From an uncultured Dysosmobacter sp. (GTDB lineage Bacteria; Bacillota; Clostridia; Oscillospirales; Oscillospiraceae): a stretch of 64,000 bases of DNA. Location of the stretch: the NCBI GenBank assembly GCA_934590165.1, contig CAKTOO010000001.1, positions 216,291 through 280,290 of the forward strand, written 5' to 3'. How positions within the stretch are numbered: the stretch's first letter is position 1; each line of letters opens with the position of its first letter. The translations under genes and the position numbers were made by a program. Below the pieces are notes generated by a model, which saw only the letters and a program-made list of their open reading frames with translations, was not told the origin of the DNA and did not search any database. Below, piece after piece: positions 16,740 through 25,066 of this stretch.

Positions 16740-17492
16740 TTATGTATGAAACACGATGGATTTGACGATGATGCTGACGCCGCCCAGCAAAAACAGGACA
16801 ATGGCGCCCTTTTGGAGCCGGTCCTCCCGCATCCGGGGACCCAGGAACCCGGCCAGCGCCATGGCCAGGGCAGCCGCCGGCACGGACACCGCGCCGAACA
16901 GCAGCGCCTCCCAGGTAATGAGGCCGCTGGTGATGTACACGCCCAGGCGAAACAGGTTCTCCCCCAGGAACAAAAAGCAGATGCTGCCCTTGAACTCCGG
17001 GTAGTCCTTGGCGGTCCGCTGGAGATAAGCGGTGAGGAACATGTTGATGCCGAACAGGCCCGCGCAGATGCCGGAGAACACCGCTACGGCGTAGCGCATC
17101 CAGGGAAGGTCCCTTCCGGTCCGGACGGGACGGAGGTTTCGGGTGGCCATCTCCAGCCCCAGGATCACCACCACGACGCCCAGCGCTGTTTTCAAGATCC
17201 AGGGCAGGGAGAAGCGCAGCAGCAGCGTGCCGGGAATGACGCCGCACAGGTTGGCCAGCAGCAGGGGCAAGATCCTGCGCCAATTGAAGCTATGGCGGTT
17301 TTTCCAGGTGATGTAGCCGTTGATGGGACAGTCCATCAAAAGCGTGCCGGGGGTGATGACCACGTTGTCCAGCCGCATGGACAAAATGGGGGCGGAGATC
17401 AGGGGGTTGCCGAAGCCGATGAGGCCCTTGACCGTGTAGGCCAGCAGCTGAGCGGCGAAAATGAACAGGATGGTTTGCCAAGTCATGGCCAT
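16740..17492 (-). CDS. TauE/SafE-family membrane exporter
   Basis: Integral membrane protein of 250 residues with about eight hydrophobic helices, of the sulfite/sulfoacetate exporter family (DUF81). The family's duplicated G-G/F-G-N-P motif appears in KGLIGFGNPLISAPILS near residue 22, and GICAGLFGINMFLTAY opens the second half. Start is taken as ATG 17492 (GAGG upstream); an ATG at 17486 is possible. It lies 17 bases downstream of the VOC start on the same strand order exporter-then-VOC, so the two may be cotranscribed. The substrate is not known. Confidence 0.8.
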   Translation of the reverse strand: MAMTWQTILFIFAAQLLAYTVKGLIGFGNPLISAPILSMRLDNVVITPGTLLMDCPINGYITWKNRHSFNWRRILPLLLANLCGVIPGTLLLRFSLPWILKTALGVVVVILGLEMATRNLRPVRTGRDLPWMRYAVAVFSGICAGLFGINMFLTAYLQRTAKDYPEFKGSICFLFLGENLFRLGVYITSGLITWEALLFGAVSVPAAALAMALAGFLGPRMREDRLQKGAIVLFLLGGVSIIVKSIVFHT

Positions 17493-17602
17493 GGATACGC
17501 GCTTCCTCTCTTCCGGGCGGATGAATCGTACTACATATACCACATCCTGCGGAAAAAGGAAAGGTTTTTCACGGAAACCGGGAAAAACAGGAAAAAATGT
17601 GC

Positions 17603-17630
17603 TTGACATTTGCGCTCCGTCCTGTATAAT
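17603..17630 (+). promoter_or_regulatory. Sigma-A promoter of rpsF-ssb-rpsR
   Basis: Consensus TTGACA (17603-17608), 16-base spacer, consensus TATAAT (17625-17630). The following 70-base leader contains GCTTGCA/TGCAAGC (17637-17653) and a CTCAT/ATGAG hairpin. Confidence 0.85.
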
Positions 17631-17708
17631 AATATAGCTTGCAGTCTGCAAGCATATCCTTGCTCTCATCTTTGAATGAGGGCCATCTGTCCAAAAGGAG
17701 GTGCAAAC

Positions 17709-18005
17709 ATGGCAAAGGTTACTGCCAATTATGAGGTCGTCTACATCGTCGACCCTGCACAGGGTGAGGAGGGCATTGCCTCTATCGTGGCAAACTTCAA
17801 GTCCCTGGCTGAGCAGAATGGTTCCGCCGTTGAGGTGGAAGAGTGGGGTACCCGCAAGCTGGCTTATCCCATCAACTACAAGAACGATGGCTACTACGTG
17901 CTGATGAGCTTCACCAGCGAGCCTTCCTTCCCCCGGGAGTTGGATCGTAAGCTGCGCATCAACGATGGCATCATGCGTTCCCTGATCGTCTGCAAGGGCG
18001 AATAA
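17709..18005 (+). CDS. rpsF: 30S ribosomal protein S6
   Basis: Binds 16S rRNA together with S18. 98 residues; the conserved core is YEVVYIVDPAQ at the start and GTRKLAYPINYKNDGYYVLMSF in the middle. Start ATG 17709 is placed by AAAGGAGGTGCAAAC; an in-frame codon at 17676 has none. First gene of the rpsF-ssb-rpsR operon, with 15 bases to ssb. Confidence 0.97.
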   Translation: MAKVTANYEVVYIVDPAQGEEGIASIVANFKSLAEQNGSAVEVEEWGTRKLAYPINYKNDGYYVLMSFTSEPSFPRELDRKLRINDGIMRSLIVCKGE

Positions 18006-18020
18006 GGAGGCCTTGGGAGA

Positions 18021-18494
18021 ATGCTCAACAAGGTTATCATCATGGGTCGTCTGGTCAAGGACCCGGAATTGCGCCGCACCCAGTCCGGCACGGCGGTCAC
18101 ATCCTTCCGCATCGCGGTGGACCGTGACTTCAAGAGCCAGGACGGCAGCAAGCAGGCGGACTTCTTTGATGTAGTCGCCTGGCGCAATACCGCGGAATTT
18201 GTCAGCAAGTACTTCACCAAGGGCCGCATGGCTGTGGTGGAGGGCCGGCTGCAGACCCGGGACTGGACGGACCGGGAGGGCGGCAAGCGCGTCGCTACCG
18301 AGATCGTCGCCGACAACATTTACTTCGGTGACTCCAAGCGGGACGGCGCCGGCGAGTACGGCGGAGCCCCCGCGTACAACAGCGCCCCCTCTTACAGCGC
18401 GCCCGTGGGCGGCGGCCGAGGCGCCGCGGCTCCCATGGACAGCCATTCCGATTTCGCCGAGATCGGCGAGGAGGACGGCGAACTGCCGTTCTGA
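18021..18494 (+). CDS. ssb: Single-stranded DNA-binding protein
   Basis: OB-fold protein that coats ssDNA in replication and repair. MLNKVIIMGRLVKDPELRR and the DFFDVVAWRNTAEFVSKY segment are typical of the OB fold (residues 1-105). A Gly/Ala/Ser-rich linker follows and the tail ends EEDGELPF, the acidic tip that recruits partners. 157 residues. It sits between rpsF and rpsR as in most Firmicutes. Confidence 0.97.
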   Translation: MLNKVIIMGRLVKDPELRRTQSGTAVTSFRIAVDRDFKSQDGSKQADFFDVVAWRNTAEFVSKYFTKGRMAVVEGRLQTRDWTDREGGKRVATEIVADNIYFGDSKRDGAGEYGGAPAYNSAPSYSAPVGGGRGAAAPMDSHSDFAEIGEEDGELPF

Positions 18495-18518
18495 TCTTAA
18501 TAAAGGAGGAACCATTTC

Positions 18519-18770
18519 ATGGCTTTTGATCGTGAAGCGAGACCCGCTCGTCCCATGCGCGGCAAGCGCCGTAAGGTGTGCCAGTTCTGCGCCGAAAAGT
18601 GCGAGTCCATCGATTACAAGGACGCCGCCAAGCTGCGTCGTTTCGTCTCTGAGCGTTCCAAGATTCTGCCCCGCAGAACCACCGGCACCTGCGCCATGCA
18701 TCAGCGTCAGCTGACCGAGGCCATCAAGCGTGCCCGTCAGATCGCTCTGCTGCCCTACGTTACCGACTAA
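18519..18770 (+). CDS. rpsR: 30S ribosomal protein S18
   Basis: 83-residue ribosomal protein, partner of S6. CQFCAEKCESIDYKDAAKLRRF carries a CxxC...C pattern of the zinc-type (C+) S18 form, and ILPRRTTGTCAMHQRQLTEA is the conserved RNA-binding segment. RBS AAAGGAGGAACCATTTC. Last gene of the operon. Confidence 0.97.
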   Translation: MAFDREARPARPMRGKRRKVCQFCAEKCESIDYKDAAKLRRFVSERSKILPRRTTGTCAMHQRQLTEAIKRARQIALLPYVTD

Positions 18771-18790
18771 AAAGCAACTGCTTATGCTTA

Positions 18791-18822
18791 AAACAGCCTG
18801 TCCATCCGGACAGGCTGTTTTT
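18791..18822 (+). terminator. Terminator of rpsF-ssb-rpsR
   Basis: AAACAGCCTGTCC, short loop, GGACAGGCTGTTT followed by TTTTT. 13-bp perfect stem. Confidence 0.92.
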
Positions 18823-18866
18823 TTACCGCAAAAGGCCGCCCGCCTATGCACGGACGGCCTTTTTGC

Positions 18867-20030
18867 TTATTTGCTGCGGGCCTCCAGCACCTCCGCCATC
18901 CGCTTCGCGAACAGCCGCCCCGCCAGCTCCGCCTCCTCCGGGGAGTTGCCGGCGGCGCCCACCTCCAAAAGCAGGCTTCCGGTGGTGGCGTGCTGGTTGT
19001 AGCGGGAGTTGCGCAGCAGGATGGGCCGCATGAGGGTGGGATACTCCGTGAGCAGGTCCTCCTGCAGCGCCGCCGCCAGCTTCAGGTTCTCCATCCAGTT
19101 CGGGTGGGTGAGACCGCTGCCGTCGCTGCCCACCACCAGGCTCATCTGGGCGGCGGTGCCCTCCCCTTCCACAGCGGAGACCACCTTGTACTCGTTGCCC
19201 TGACTGTCCTCGATGGCGTCCCGGTGGACATCCAGGATGAAGTGGATGGTAGGGTACTGGGTCAGATAGCTTTGGATGGCCGCCAGGGACCGGTCGTAGG
19301 CCCCGGAGTAAGAGGGATAGTCGTACAGCGTCCGGTCGTGGAGGACGGAGATGCCCGCCTGGCTCAAAGTGTCCGCGATGACATCCCCTACCCGCACCAC
19401 GTTGTAGCGGGCGTCGGTGGTGCGGTGGTCACCGGACCAGACGATGTCGCTGCTGTCGGCGGGAGTGTAGGCCTCGCTGCCGTGGGTGTGGAGGATGAGG
19501 ACCTGGGGACCCGGGTCTCCGGTGAGTTCCGCCGCGAAGGGCTCCGCCAGGGCGGTGACGTCCACGGCGTGGTCGGTGGAATTGCTGATGTACACCCGGC
19601 CAGACACCGTGTAGCCGGAGGGGTCCGTGGGCACCAGGGTCCGGGCTGCTACCCCGTTGTCCGGGGCGTCCGGCACCGCCAGGGGCGTCTCCTCCACCGG
19701 CACCGTCTCCTGAGGCGGTGTGCTGTCGGCGGCGGGTTCCTCCGGCGTGCCCTGCTCTGTGGACCAAAGCTCCGCCACGGCGGGGCGGGCCGCCAGCAGC
19801 AAAGGGGATTCCCCGATGGTCATGACCGCCGCCGGCGACAGGCTGTCCGCCGGGCGCAGGTCCCCCAGCTCCCAGCGCAGCATCCCCACCGGCGCCGCCT
19901 CCCGCAGGGCCTGCCACGCGCCGGAAGCCGTGTCACTGCCGGCGGTGACGGCCACGGTCCACACCACCCCTGCGGCCAGTGCCGCCGCCTCCAGCCGCCG
20001 CAGGATGTCCCGCAGCAGCACCACTTTCAT
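18867..20030 (-). CDS. spoIIP: Stage II sporulation protein P
   Basis: Membrane-anchored peptidoglycan amidase/endopeptidase that, with SpoIID and SpoIIM, drives engulfment of the forespore. One membrane helix lies at about residues 15-32. A linker rich in P, E and T runs to about residue 145. The Amidase_3-like SpoIIP domain follows: VLILHTHGSEAY (metal His), FILDVHRDA (second His) and SLLLEVGAAGNSPEEA (catalytic Glu). ATG 20030 follows AGGAGGTGAGGCAC, giving 387 residues. It stands alone here, not next to gpr as in Bacillus. Confidence 0.93.
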   Translation of the reverse strand: MKVVLLRDILRRLEAAALAAGVVWTVAVTAGSDTASGAWQALREAAPVGMLRWELGDLRPADSLSPAAVMTIGESPLLLAARPAVAELWSTEQGTPEEPAADSTPPQETVPVEETPLAVPDAPDNGVAARTLVPTDPSGYTVSGRVYISNSTDHAVDVTALAEPFAAELTGDPGPQVLILHTHGSEAYTPADSSDIVWSGDHRTTDARYNVVRVGDVIADTLSQAGISVLHDRTLYDYPSYSGAYDRSLAAIQSYLTQYPTIHFILDVHRDAIEDSQGNEYKVVSAVEGEGTAAQMSLVVGSDGSGLTHPNWMENLKLAAALQEDLLTEYPTLMRPILLRNSRYNQHATTGSLLLEVGAAGNSPEEAELAGRLFAKRMAEVLEARSK

Positions 20031-20094
20031 GTGCCTCACCTCCTGGGACAACCTATGCGCTCCGGGCCGGGAGTATGCCTGCCGCGCCCGGACA

Positions 20095-20124
20095 TTGACA
20101 AACCTGGTGCCGGACCTGTACAAT
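20095..20124 (+). promoter_or_regulatory. Promoter of the GntR regulator
   Basis: TTGACA (20095-20100), 18-base spacer, TACAAT (20119-20124), 30 bases before the start codon. Confidence 0.75.
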
Positions 20125-20154
20125 GGGGGAAAACGAAACGAAGGAGGGAGCGCC

Positions 20155-20862
20155 ATGGACCGGCCGGAGGGCGGAAAGCAGGACACATTGGAAAGCCGTG
20201 CTTACGAGGCGCTGAAGACCGCCATCATCACCGGAGTTTATCCACCGGGAGGACAGGTGGTGGAGGAGTTGGTGGCAAAACAGCTGGAGATGAGCCGCTC
20301 CCCCGTGCGCATCGCCATTAAGCGGCTGCAGGCGGAGGGCTTTTTGGAGCGGTATCCCAACAAGCGGATCTATGTGGCCCTGGCGGACGCCCAAAAGACC
20401 GTGGATGCCCTGTATATCCGGGAAGCGCTGGAGGGAATGGCCTCCCGTCTGGCGGCCCTTCACCGGGATGATACGGATGTGGAACAGCTGCGGGCGGCGG
20501 AGGAGGCCCTGGACCGTTATACCCAGGCGGGAGACACGCTCCACCTGTACCAGGCGGAGATCCAGCTGCACAGGACCGTGCTGGCCGCCTGCAAAAACAC
20601 CCAGCTGGAGCGGATGGCCGCCAACCTCCTGGACCAGGAGTCGGTGTTCCGCTATCGCAGTATGCTGATGGATGAAGCCCGGGGGGCGGATTCCCTGCGG
20701 GAGCACAAGGCCATTGTCCAGGCCGTGATCCGCCAGGATGAGGACGGGGCGGAGCGTCTGGCCCGGGAGCATGTCCACAAGCTGCTCCAGTGGGTGCGGC
20801 GGACCCAGCAGTCTTCCCTTTCTCAGGCCGCCTCTCCCCTGCGGCCCCTGTCCCGGGAATAA
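20155..20862 (+). CDS. GntR/FadR-family (FCD domain) transcriptional regulator
   Basis: DNA-binding regulator of 235 residues. The winged helix-turn-helix lies at residues 10-75 (AYEALKTAIITGVYPPGGQ, then MSRSPVRIAIKRLQAEGF). The C-terminal all-helical FCD ligand domain spans residues 82-220, where conserved His residues (LHRTV, REHKAIVQAV, REHVHKLL) could bind a metal and a carboxylate ligand. ATG 20155 follows AAGGAGGGAGCGCC. It lies 213 bases upstream of the E1 dehydrogenase genes on the same strand and is the natural candidate to control them. Confidence 0.85.
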   Translation: MDRPEGGKQDTLESRAYEALKTAIITGVYPPGGQVVEELVAKQLEMSRSPVRIAIKRLQAEGFLERYPNKRIYVALADAQKTVDALYIREALEGMASRLAALHRDDTDVEQLRAAEEALDRYTQAGDTLHLYQAEIQLHRTVLAACKNTQLERMAANLLDQESVFRYRSMLMDEARGADSLREHKAIVQAVIRQDEDGAERLAREHVHKLLQWVRRTQQSSLSQAASPLRPLSRE

Positions 20863-20872
20863 GACCCACACA

Positions 20873-20911
20873 AACAGCCGGGGCGGCGCATTCTGCGCCG
20901 CCCCGGCTGTT
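20873..20911 (+). terminator. Long hairpin after the GntR gene
   Basis: A perfect 18-bp stem (AACAGCCGGGGCGGCGCA / inverse) with a TTC loop; no T-run follows, so termination may be weak or Rho-assisted. Confidence 0.55.
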
Positions 20912-21075
20912 CCGCATCCTTCAGACCCTTACAAAAAATGCGGAAAACATTGTGCAGAATCATGATTTTTTGCCAATAGTCGAAAAAATAATTGTAAAAG
21001 CGTTGCTCCGGTGATAAGTTTAATTTAGAATACAATTTTGGATACAGATTTTGCAAACCGTAAGGAGGCGGCCGG

Positions 21076-22047
21076 ATGTTTTCAAAGGAAGAACTGCTGC
21101 GGCACTATGAGACCATGGTGAAGATACGCAAATTTGAGTTGGAGGCCAAACGTGCCCGGGAATCCGAGGAGATCTTGGGCAATGTCCACCTGTATGTGGG
21201 TGAGGAGGCGGTGGCCACCGGTGTGTGCGCCTGCCTGAAAAAGACGGATTATATTGAGAGCACCCACCGGGGCCACGGCCACACCATCGCCAAGGGCGCG
21301 GACCTCAAGCCCATGATGGCGGAGCTGTACGGCAAGGCCACCGGCTGCTGCCGGGGCAAGGGCGGCTCCCAGCACGTGGCGGACTTCAGCATCGGAATGC
21401 TGGGCGCCAACGGCATCGTGGGCGGCGGCTTCGGCCTGGCGGTAGGCGCCGCCCTGGCGGCCCGCTTCCAGGGCAGCGACGCCGTGGCGGTGGTGTTTTT
21501 TGGCGACGGCGCCTCCAACCGGGGCACGTTCCACGAGTCTGCCAACATGGCGGCGGCCTGGCACCTGCCGGTCATCTTCGTGTGCGAGAACAACGGCATC
21601 GCCTGCAGCACGGACCACGCTACCGGCGGCCAGCAGGCGGTTTTGGACATTTCCAAGCGGGCCGTGGGCTACGACATGGCCAGCTACGTGGTGAACGGAA
21701 ACGACTTTTTCGCCGTCCAGGCCGCCATGGAGCGGCTGGTGAAGCGTGCCCGGAACGGCGAGGGCAACCGCTGCGGCTTCCTGGAGTGCCAGACCCACCG
21801 GGCTTATGGACACACCGCCATAGACCCCCAGGTGTACCGGGACCCCAAGGCGGCCCTTGCCCGGCTCCACGCCGATGACCCCATTCAGAATTTTGAGCGC
21901 CGGTGCCTGTCCGAGGGATGGCTGGAGCAGAGTGATTTTGACGCCGTCCAGGCCCGGGTGACGGAGATGGTGGAGGAGGCCCGGCGCTTCGCCGTGGAAA
22001 GCCCCTACCCCGACCCATCCGAGCTGTACACGGACATTTACGACTGA
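21076..22047 (+). CDS. TPP-dependent dehydrogenase E1 alpha subunit (acetoin/pyruvate type)
   Basis: Alpha subunit of a thiamine-diphosphate 2-oxoacid or acetoin dehydrogenase. The TPP motif GDG...NN is FFGDGASNRGTFHESANMA followed by CENNGIACS, closest in wording to acetoin dehydrogenase AcoA. GKGGSQHVAD and HTAIDPQVYRDPKA are typical phosphorylation-loop regions. 323 residues. RBS AAGGAGGCGGCCGG. The beta subunit follows after 14 bases. No E2 lipoyl transferase or E3 is in the window, so the complex must borrow these from elsewhere or act differently. Confidence 0.88.
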   Translation: MFSKEELLRHYETMVKIRKFELEAKRARESEEILGNVHLYVGEEAVATGVCACLKKTDYIESTHRGHGHTIAKGADLKPMMAELYGKATGCCRGKGGSQHVADFSIGMLGANGIVGGGFGLAVGAALAARFQGSDAVAVVFFGDGASNRGTFHESANMAAAWHLPVIFVCENNGIACSTDHATGGQQAVLDISKRAVGYDMASYVVNGNDFFAVQAAMERLVKRARNGEGNRCGFLECQTHRAYGHTAIDPQVYRDPKAALARLHADDPIQNFERRCLSEGWLEQSDFDAVQARVTEMVEEARRFAVESPYPDPSELYTDIYD

Positions 22048-22061
22048 GAGGAGGCTCATCT

Positions 22062-23048
22062 ATGCGCATCATGACTTATAAGGACGCCACGCTGGAAGTG
22101 CTGGCGGAGGAAATGAAGCGGGACCCCGCTGTGTTTGTCATGGCGGAGGACCTCCATGGCCGGGGCGGCGGCCTCGGTCACTATCTGGGCCTGAAGGAGC
22201 TGCTGGGCGGCGACACCAGCCGTATGCTGGACACCCCCATCTCCGAGACAGCCATCGTCTCCAGTGCCGTGGGCGCGGCCCTGGCGGGGATGCGGCCCGT
22301 CATTGACATGCGGTTTTCCAACTGCCTGCCCGCCTGCATGGACGAGCTCGTCAACCAGGCGGCCAAGTCCCGCTATATGTTCGGCGGCCAGGGCAAGGTC
22401 CACATGGTGGTCCGCTGCCCGGACGGCATCGTGAAAATGCAGGGCGCCCACCACACCGACTGCCTGGAGGCGTGGTTCGCCCATGTGCCGGGTTTGCAGG
22501 TGGTGGTGCCCTCCTGCCCGGCGGAGGGCCGGGGCCTGCTGCGGACGGCCATCCGCAACGACAACCCCGTCATGTTCCTGGAGCACAAGACGATGTTTAA
22601 GACGGAGGGCGAGGTGCCCGATAACGACGGCCCCATCCCCTTCGGCAAGGCCCGGGTGGCCCGGGAGGGCCGGGATGTGACGCTGGTGGTGTACGGCGTC
22701 ATGGTGAACCGGGCGCTGGAGGCGGCCAAGACTCTGGCTGCGGAGGGCATCGACGCGGAGGTGCTGGACCTGCGGACCCTGTCCCCCTGGGACAAGGAGA
22801 CGGTGCTTGCCTCCGTGCGGAAGACGGGGCACGCGGTGGTGGCCCACGAGGCCGTCCGCCAGGGCGGCTTCGGCGCGGAGCTGTCCGCCACCATCTCCGA
22901 GGAGGCCTTCACCGATTTGAAATCGCCGGTGGTCCGCATCGGCGCGCCCTTCGTGCCCATCCCCATGAGCCCCCATCTGGAGGACATGTGCCGCACATTG
23001 CCGGCGGACATCGTCCGGGCGGCCCGGCGGGCATTGGGCCGGGAATAA
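22062..23048 (+). CDS. TPP-dependent dehydrogenase E1 beta subunit
   Basis: Beta subunit partnering the gene 14 bases upstream. ALAGMRPVIDMRFSNCLPACMDEL and FEHKTMF-like LEHKTMFKTEGEVP are characteristic of the transketolase pyrimidine-binding fold, and HEAVRQGGFGAELSATISEE lies in the C-terminal domain. 328 residues, the usual size. The unit ends in a terminator 7 bases after the stop, so no E2 or E3 is cotranscribed. Being next to thiamine salvage genes is suggestive, since this enzyme consumes the cofactor. Confidence 0.88.
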   Translation: MRIMTYKDATLEVLAEEMKRDPAVFVMAEDLHGRGGGLGHYLGLKELLGGDTSRMLDTPISETAIVSSAVGAALAGMRPVIDMRFSNCLPACMDELVNQAAKSRYMFGGQGKVHMVVRCPDGIVKMQGAHHTDCLEAWFAHVPGLQVVVPSCPAEGRGLLRTAIRNDNPVMFLEHKTMFKTEGEVPDNDGPIPFGKARVAREGRDVTLVVYGVMVNRALEAAKTLAAEGIDAEVLDLRTLSPWDKETVLASVRKTGHAVVAHEAVRQGGFGAELSATISEEAFTDLKSPVVRIGAPFVPIPMSPHLEDMCRTLPADIVRAARRALGRE

Positions 23049-23054
23049 AAAACC

Positions 23055-23092
23055 ACGCGGGAGCCAGACCGGCTCCCGCGTATCGTTTTTTA
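23055..23092. terminator. Terminator between E1 beta and thiM
   Basis: ACGCGGGAGCC, AGACC loop, GGCTCCCGCGT then TATCGTTTTTT on plus; AAAAAA on the left makes it usable for thiM on minus. Confidence 0.85.
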
Positions 23093-23896
23093 AAGAGAAA
23101 GAGGAAAAAGCTCCGCTTCCCGCTCCAAGTCCGCCGCCGTCAAGGCGCCGGCGGCGTCCAGCAGCGCCGTGCGGAAGCTGCCGGGACCCGTTTCCCCCGC
23201 AGCGCGGTCCGCCCGGCGGGAGCACACCTTCCAGAAGGCGGCGGCCAGCAGGGCGGCCTCCCGGGGCTCCGGCTCCACGGCGGCGAACACACCGCACAGC
23301 ACGGAGAGCATACACCCCGTGCCGGTGACCTGGGCCATGCGGCCGCTGCCGCCGGTGCAGCACCAGGCACTGCTGCCGTCGGTGACGATGTCCTCCGGTC
23401 CGGACAGCAGCACGGTGGTATGGAGGTCCCTTGCCAGGGCGGCGGCCCGGCGGAGCCGCTCCGCCCGGGTGGCGGCGCCGGGACTGTCCACCCCCTGCTC
23501 CTGGCTGCGCAGCCGCAGCAGGGCCTGGGCCTCCCCCAGGTTCACCCGCAGGATGGTGGGCGTGCACACCGCCAGCAGGCGGCGGATGTTGTCCAGCCGC
23601 CAGGGAGAGGCGCCCACCCCCACCGGGTCCAGCACCACCGGCCGGCCCAGGGAAGAGGCCTCCCGGCCGCAGATGCGGCAGGCCTCAAATTTGGCGCTGT
23701 CCGGCGTGCCGGTGTTGAGCACCGTGGCGGCGGCAATGGCGGTGATGTCCGCCATCTCCTCCGGCGCCTGGGCCATCATGGGGCTGGCGCCCACCGCCAG
23801 GGCCAGATTGGCGCAGTCGTTGGCGGAGACGATGTTGGAGACACAGTGGACGAGGGGACGCCGCAGGCGGACATCCTCCAAACGGAAAACGTTCAT
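23090..23896 (-). CDS. thiM: Hydroxyethylthiazole kinase
   Basis: Phosphorylates thiazole alcohol (THZ) to THZ-phosphate for thiamine salvage. Family motifs: PLVHCVSNIVSANDCANLALAVG at residues 15-37 (usual VHxxTNxVxxNxxAN), ASPMMAQAPEE, VLNTGT, VLDPVGVGASPWR and the anion-hole VTGTGCMLSVL. I use ATG 23896; a TTG at 23905 is the other option. Neither has a strong ribosome site, so it may rely on coupling to thiW 18 bases upstream. Second gene of the TPP-riboswitch-controlled thiW-thiM unit. Confidence 0.92.
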   Translation of the reverse strand: MNVFRLEDVRLRRPLVHCVSNIVSANDCANLALAVGASPMMAQAPEEMADITAIAAATVLNTGTPDSAKFEACRICGREASSLGRPVVLDPVGVGASPWRLDNIRRLLAVCTPTILRVNLGEAQALLRLRSQEQGVDSPGAATRAERLRRAAALARDLHTTVLLSGPEDIVTDGSSAWCCTGGSGRMAQVTGTGCMLSVLCGVFAAVEPEPREAALLAAAFWKVCSRRADRAAGETGPGSFRTALLDAAGALTAADLEREAELFPLSL

Positions 23897-23914
23897 CAAA
23901 AACAACTCGCTTTA

Positions 23915-24436
23915 TTACCGTTCCATAGCGGCGCGCATGGACTTCAGGGCGCCGCTCTTTTGCAGGGAGAACACCAAGATGCCCGCCAGAATGGACCCGC
24001 CCACGGTGGAGACCAGGAAGGGCACCACATAGGCGTAGAAGGCGATATCACCGGCGCTCTTGCCCATGAACAAAATGGCCACAGGCCAGGACAGCAGTCC
24101 GCCGATGATGCCGGTGCCGAACACCTCCGCCACCAGGGTGAAGGGCAGGTTCTTCGTTTTCTTGTAGGCCAAGCCGCACAGCAGGGCGCCGCACATGCTG
24201 CCGGGGAAGGCCAGCAGGCTGCCAAGGCCCATGAGGTTGCGCAGCAGGCTTGCCACAAAGGCGGCGGCCACGCCGAAGCCCGGCCCCAGGAACACGGCGC
24301 ACAGGATATTCACCATGTGCTGAACGGGGGCGCACTTGCTGCCGAACACTGGGAAGGAAAAGGCGCTGCCCACCACGGCCACGGCGGTGAGAACGCTGGC
24401 CAGGGCCAGCTTTTTGATAAAGGTCTGCATATTCAT
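23915..24436 (-). CDS. thiW: ThiW, energy-coupling-factor S component for thiazole
   Basis: Membrane substrate-binding (S) component of an ECF transporter, predicted to import the thiazole precursor of thiamine. 173 residues with five to six hydrophobic helices. The opening KLALASVLTAVAVVGSAFSFP and the CAPVQHMVNILCAVFLGP segment are typical of ThiW. It needs the shared EcfAA'T module encoded elsewhere. AAGGAG precedes ATG 24436. Pairing with thiM, under a TPP riboswitch, supports thiazole as the substrate. Confidence 0.88.
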   Translation of the reverse strand: MNMQTFIKKLALASVLTAVAVVGSAFSFPVFGSKCAPVQHMVNILCAVFLGPGFGVAAAFVASLLRNLMGLGSLLAFPGSMCGALLCGLAYKKTKNLPFTLVAEVFGTGIIGGLLSWPVAILFMGKSAGDIAFYAYVVPFLVSTVGGSILAGILVFSLQKSGALKSMRAAMER

Positions 24437-24700
24437 TGTAAAAACTCCTTTGTAAAAATATGTACGCAGGGAGAAAACAGCAGCGTTTTCCCCTTGCAGG
24501 GCAAGGTCACAGGGAGGCGGAAATTTCCCCCGCTGTGTGGAAAATTCGGTCGAGACTTGCTGGTCTCCTCTCATGCCGGAACACGGCTTCCCATCGCTGC
24601 TTGGGTCTGGCCCGGACACAGGGCGCTCCCCCTCTGTCCGCTCCCGGAGGACCGGGGCGCCGGTATGATTCCCTGACACACATCCTTTCCAAAAGAAGTG
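24437..24700 (-). other. 264-base leader between riboswitch terminator and thiW
   Basis: No coding frame of note. It can fold GGAGAAAAC/GTTTTCCCC (24469-24492) and CCTTGC/GCAAGG (24493-24508). This is long for an ordinary 5' region after a riboswitch terminator; I see no known RNA family in it. Confidence 0.4.
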
Positions 24701-24742
24701 AAAAAAACAGCAGGCGCCTGGTGGTGCCCGCCGTCTGGTGTC
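24701..24742 (-). terminator. Expression-platform terminator of the thiW TPP riboswitch
   Basis: On the minus strand GCGGGC ... GCCTGC forms a stem and is followed by TGTTTTTTT (24707-24701), immediately after the aptamer. This fits termination control by TPP. Confidence 0.65.
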
Positions 24743-24750
24743 CATGATCC

Positions 24751-24834
24751 TTCCTACGGTGGCATTACCCACATCAGGTAAAAGGGTCGAAGCGGTGCTT
24801 CCTCTCAGCCTTTCGGCTCCCCTGTTTTCACCCC
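24751..24834 (-). promoter_or_regulatory. TPP riboswitch upstream of thiW-thiM
   Basis: On the minus strand the THI box reads AGGGGAGCC, GGCTGAGAGGAAG, GACCC, ACCTGAT, AATGCC and GTAGGAAGG in the right order and spacing. TPP binding should favour the downstream terminator and shut off thiazole uptake and phosphorylation. Confidence 0.93.
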
Positions 24835-24913
24835 TATTATGCCATTTTGACAAAAACTTGTCAAGAGGGTTGAAAACGGCAAAAAAGAGGCGTATGATAA
24901 ACAAAAATATAAA

Positions 24914-25000
24914 CGGGGAGTCCGCGGGCGCGGGCTGAGAGTAAACCGCAGCGGTTTTTACCCGAGACCTGATTTGGATCATGCCAACGTAGGGAGAGAA
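24914..25000 (+). promoter_or_regulatory. TPP riboswitch upstream of thiE-thiD-cytX
   Basis: GGGGAGTCC, GGGCTGAGAG, ACCTGATTTGGATC, ATGCC and CGTAGGGAGA form the THI-box core. It faces away from the minus-strand copy about 80 bases to its left, so the two units share one divergent control region. Confidence 0.94.
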
Positions 25001-25010
25001 CAGGCGTTTG

Positions 25011-25046
25011 CCGCGGACCGAATTTGGTGTGTCCGCGGATTTTTTT
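25011..25046 (+). terminator. Expression-platform terminator of the thiE riboswitch
   Basis: CCGCGGAC, 12-base loop, GTCCGCGG followed by ATTTTTTT. It lies between the aptamer and the thiE ribosome site. Confidence 0.9.
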
Positions 25047-25066
25047 GCGGCCGGAAGGAGATCAAC

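Noticed and set aside
17631..17708. S6:S18-binding leader upstream of rpsF
   Set aside because: Two small hairpins are present, but I could not find the expected protein-binding bulge, so I do not call the RNA element.
17493..18851. Long minus-strand frame continuing upstream of the TauE/SafE gene
   Set aside because: Only the 250-residue exporter part has family content; the rest is antisense to rpsF-ssb-rpsR.
21001..21060. GntR operator upstream of the E1 genes
   Set aside because: AT-rich with TACAAT-like boxes, but no clear palindrome of the GntR type or well-spaced promoter could be defined.
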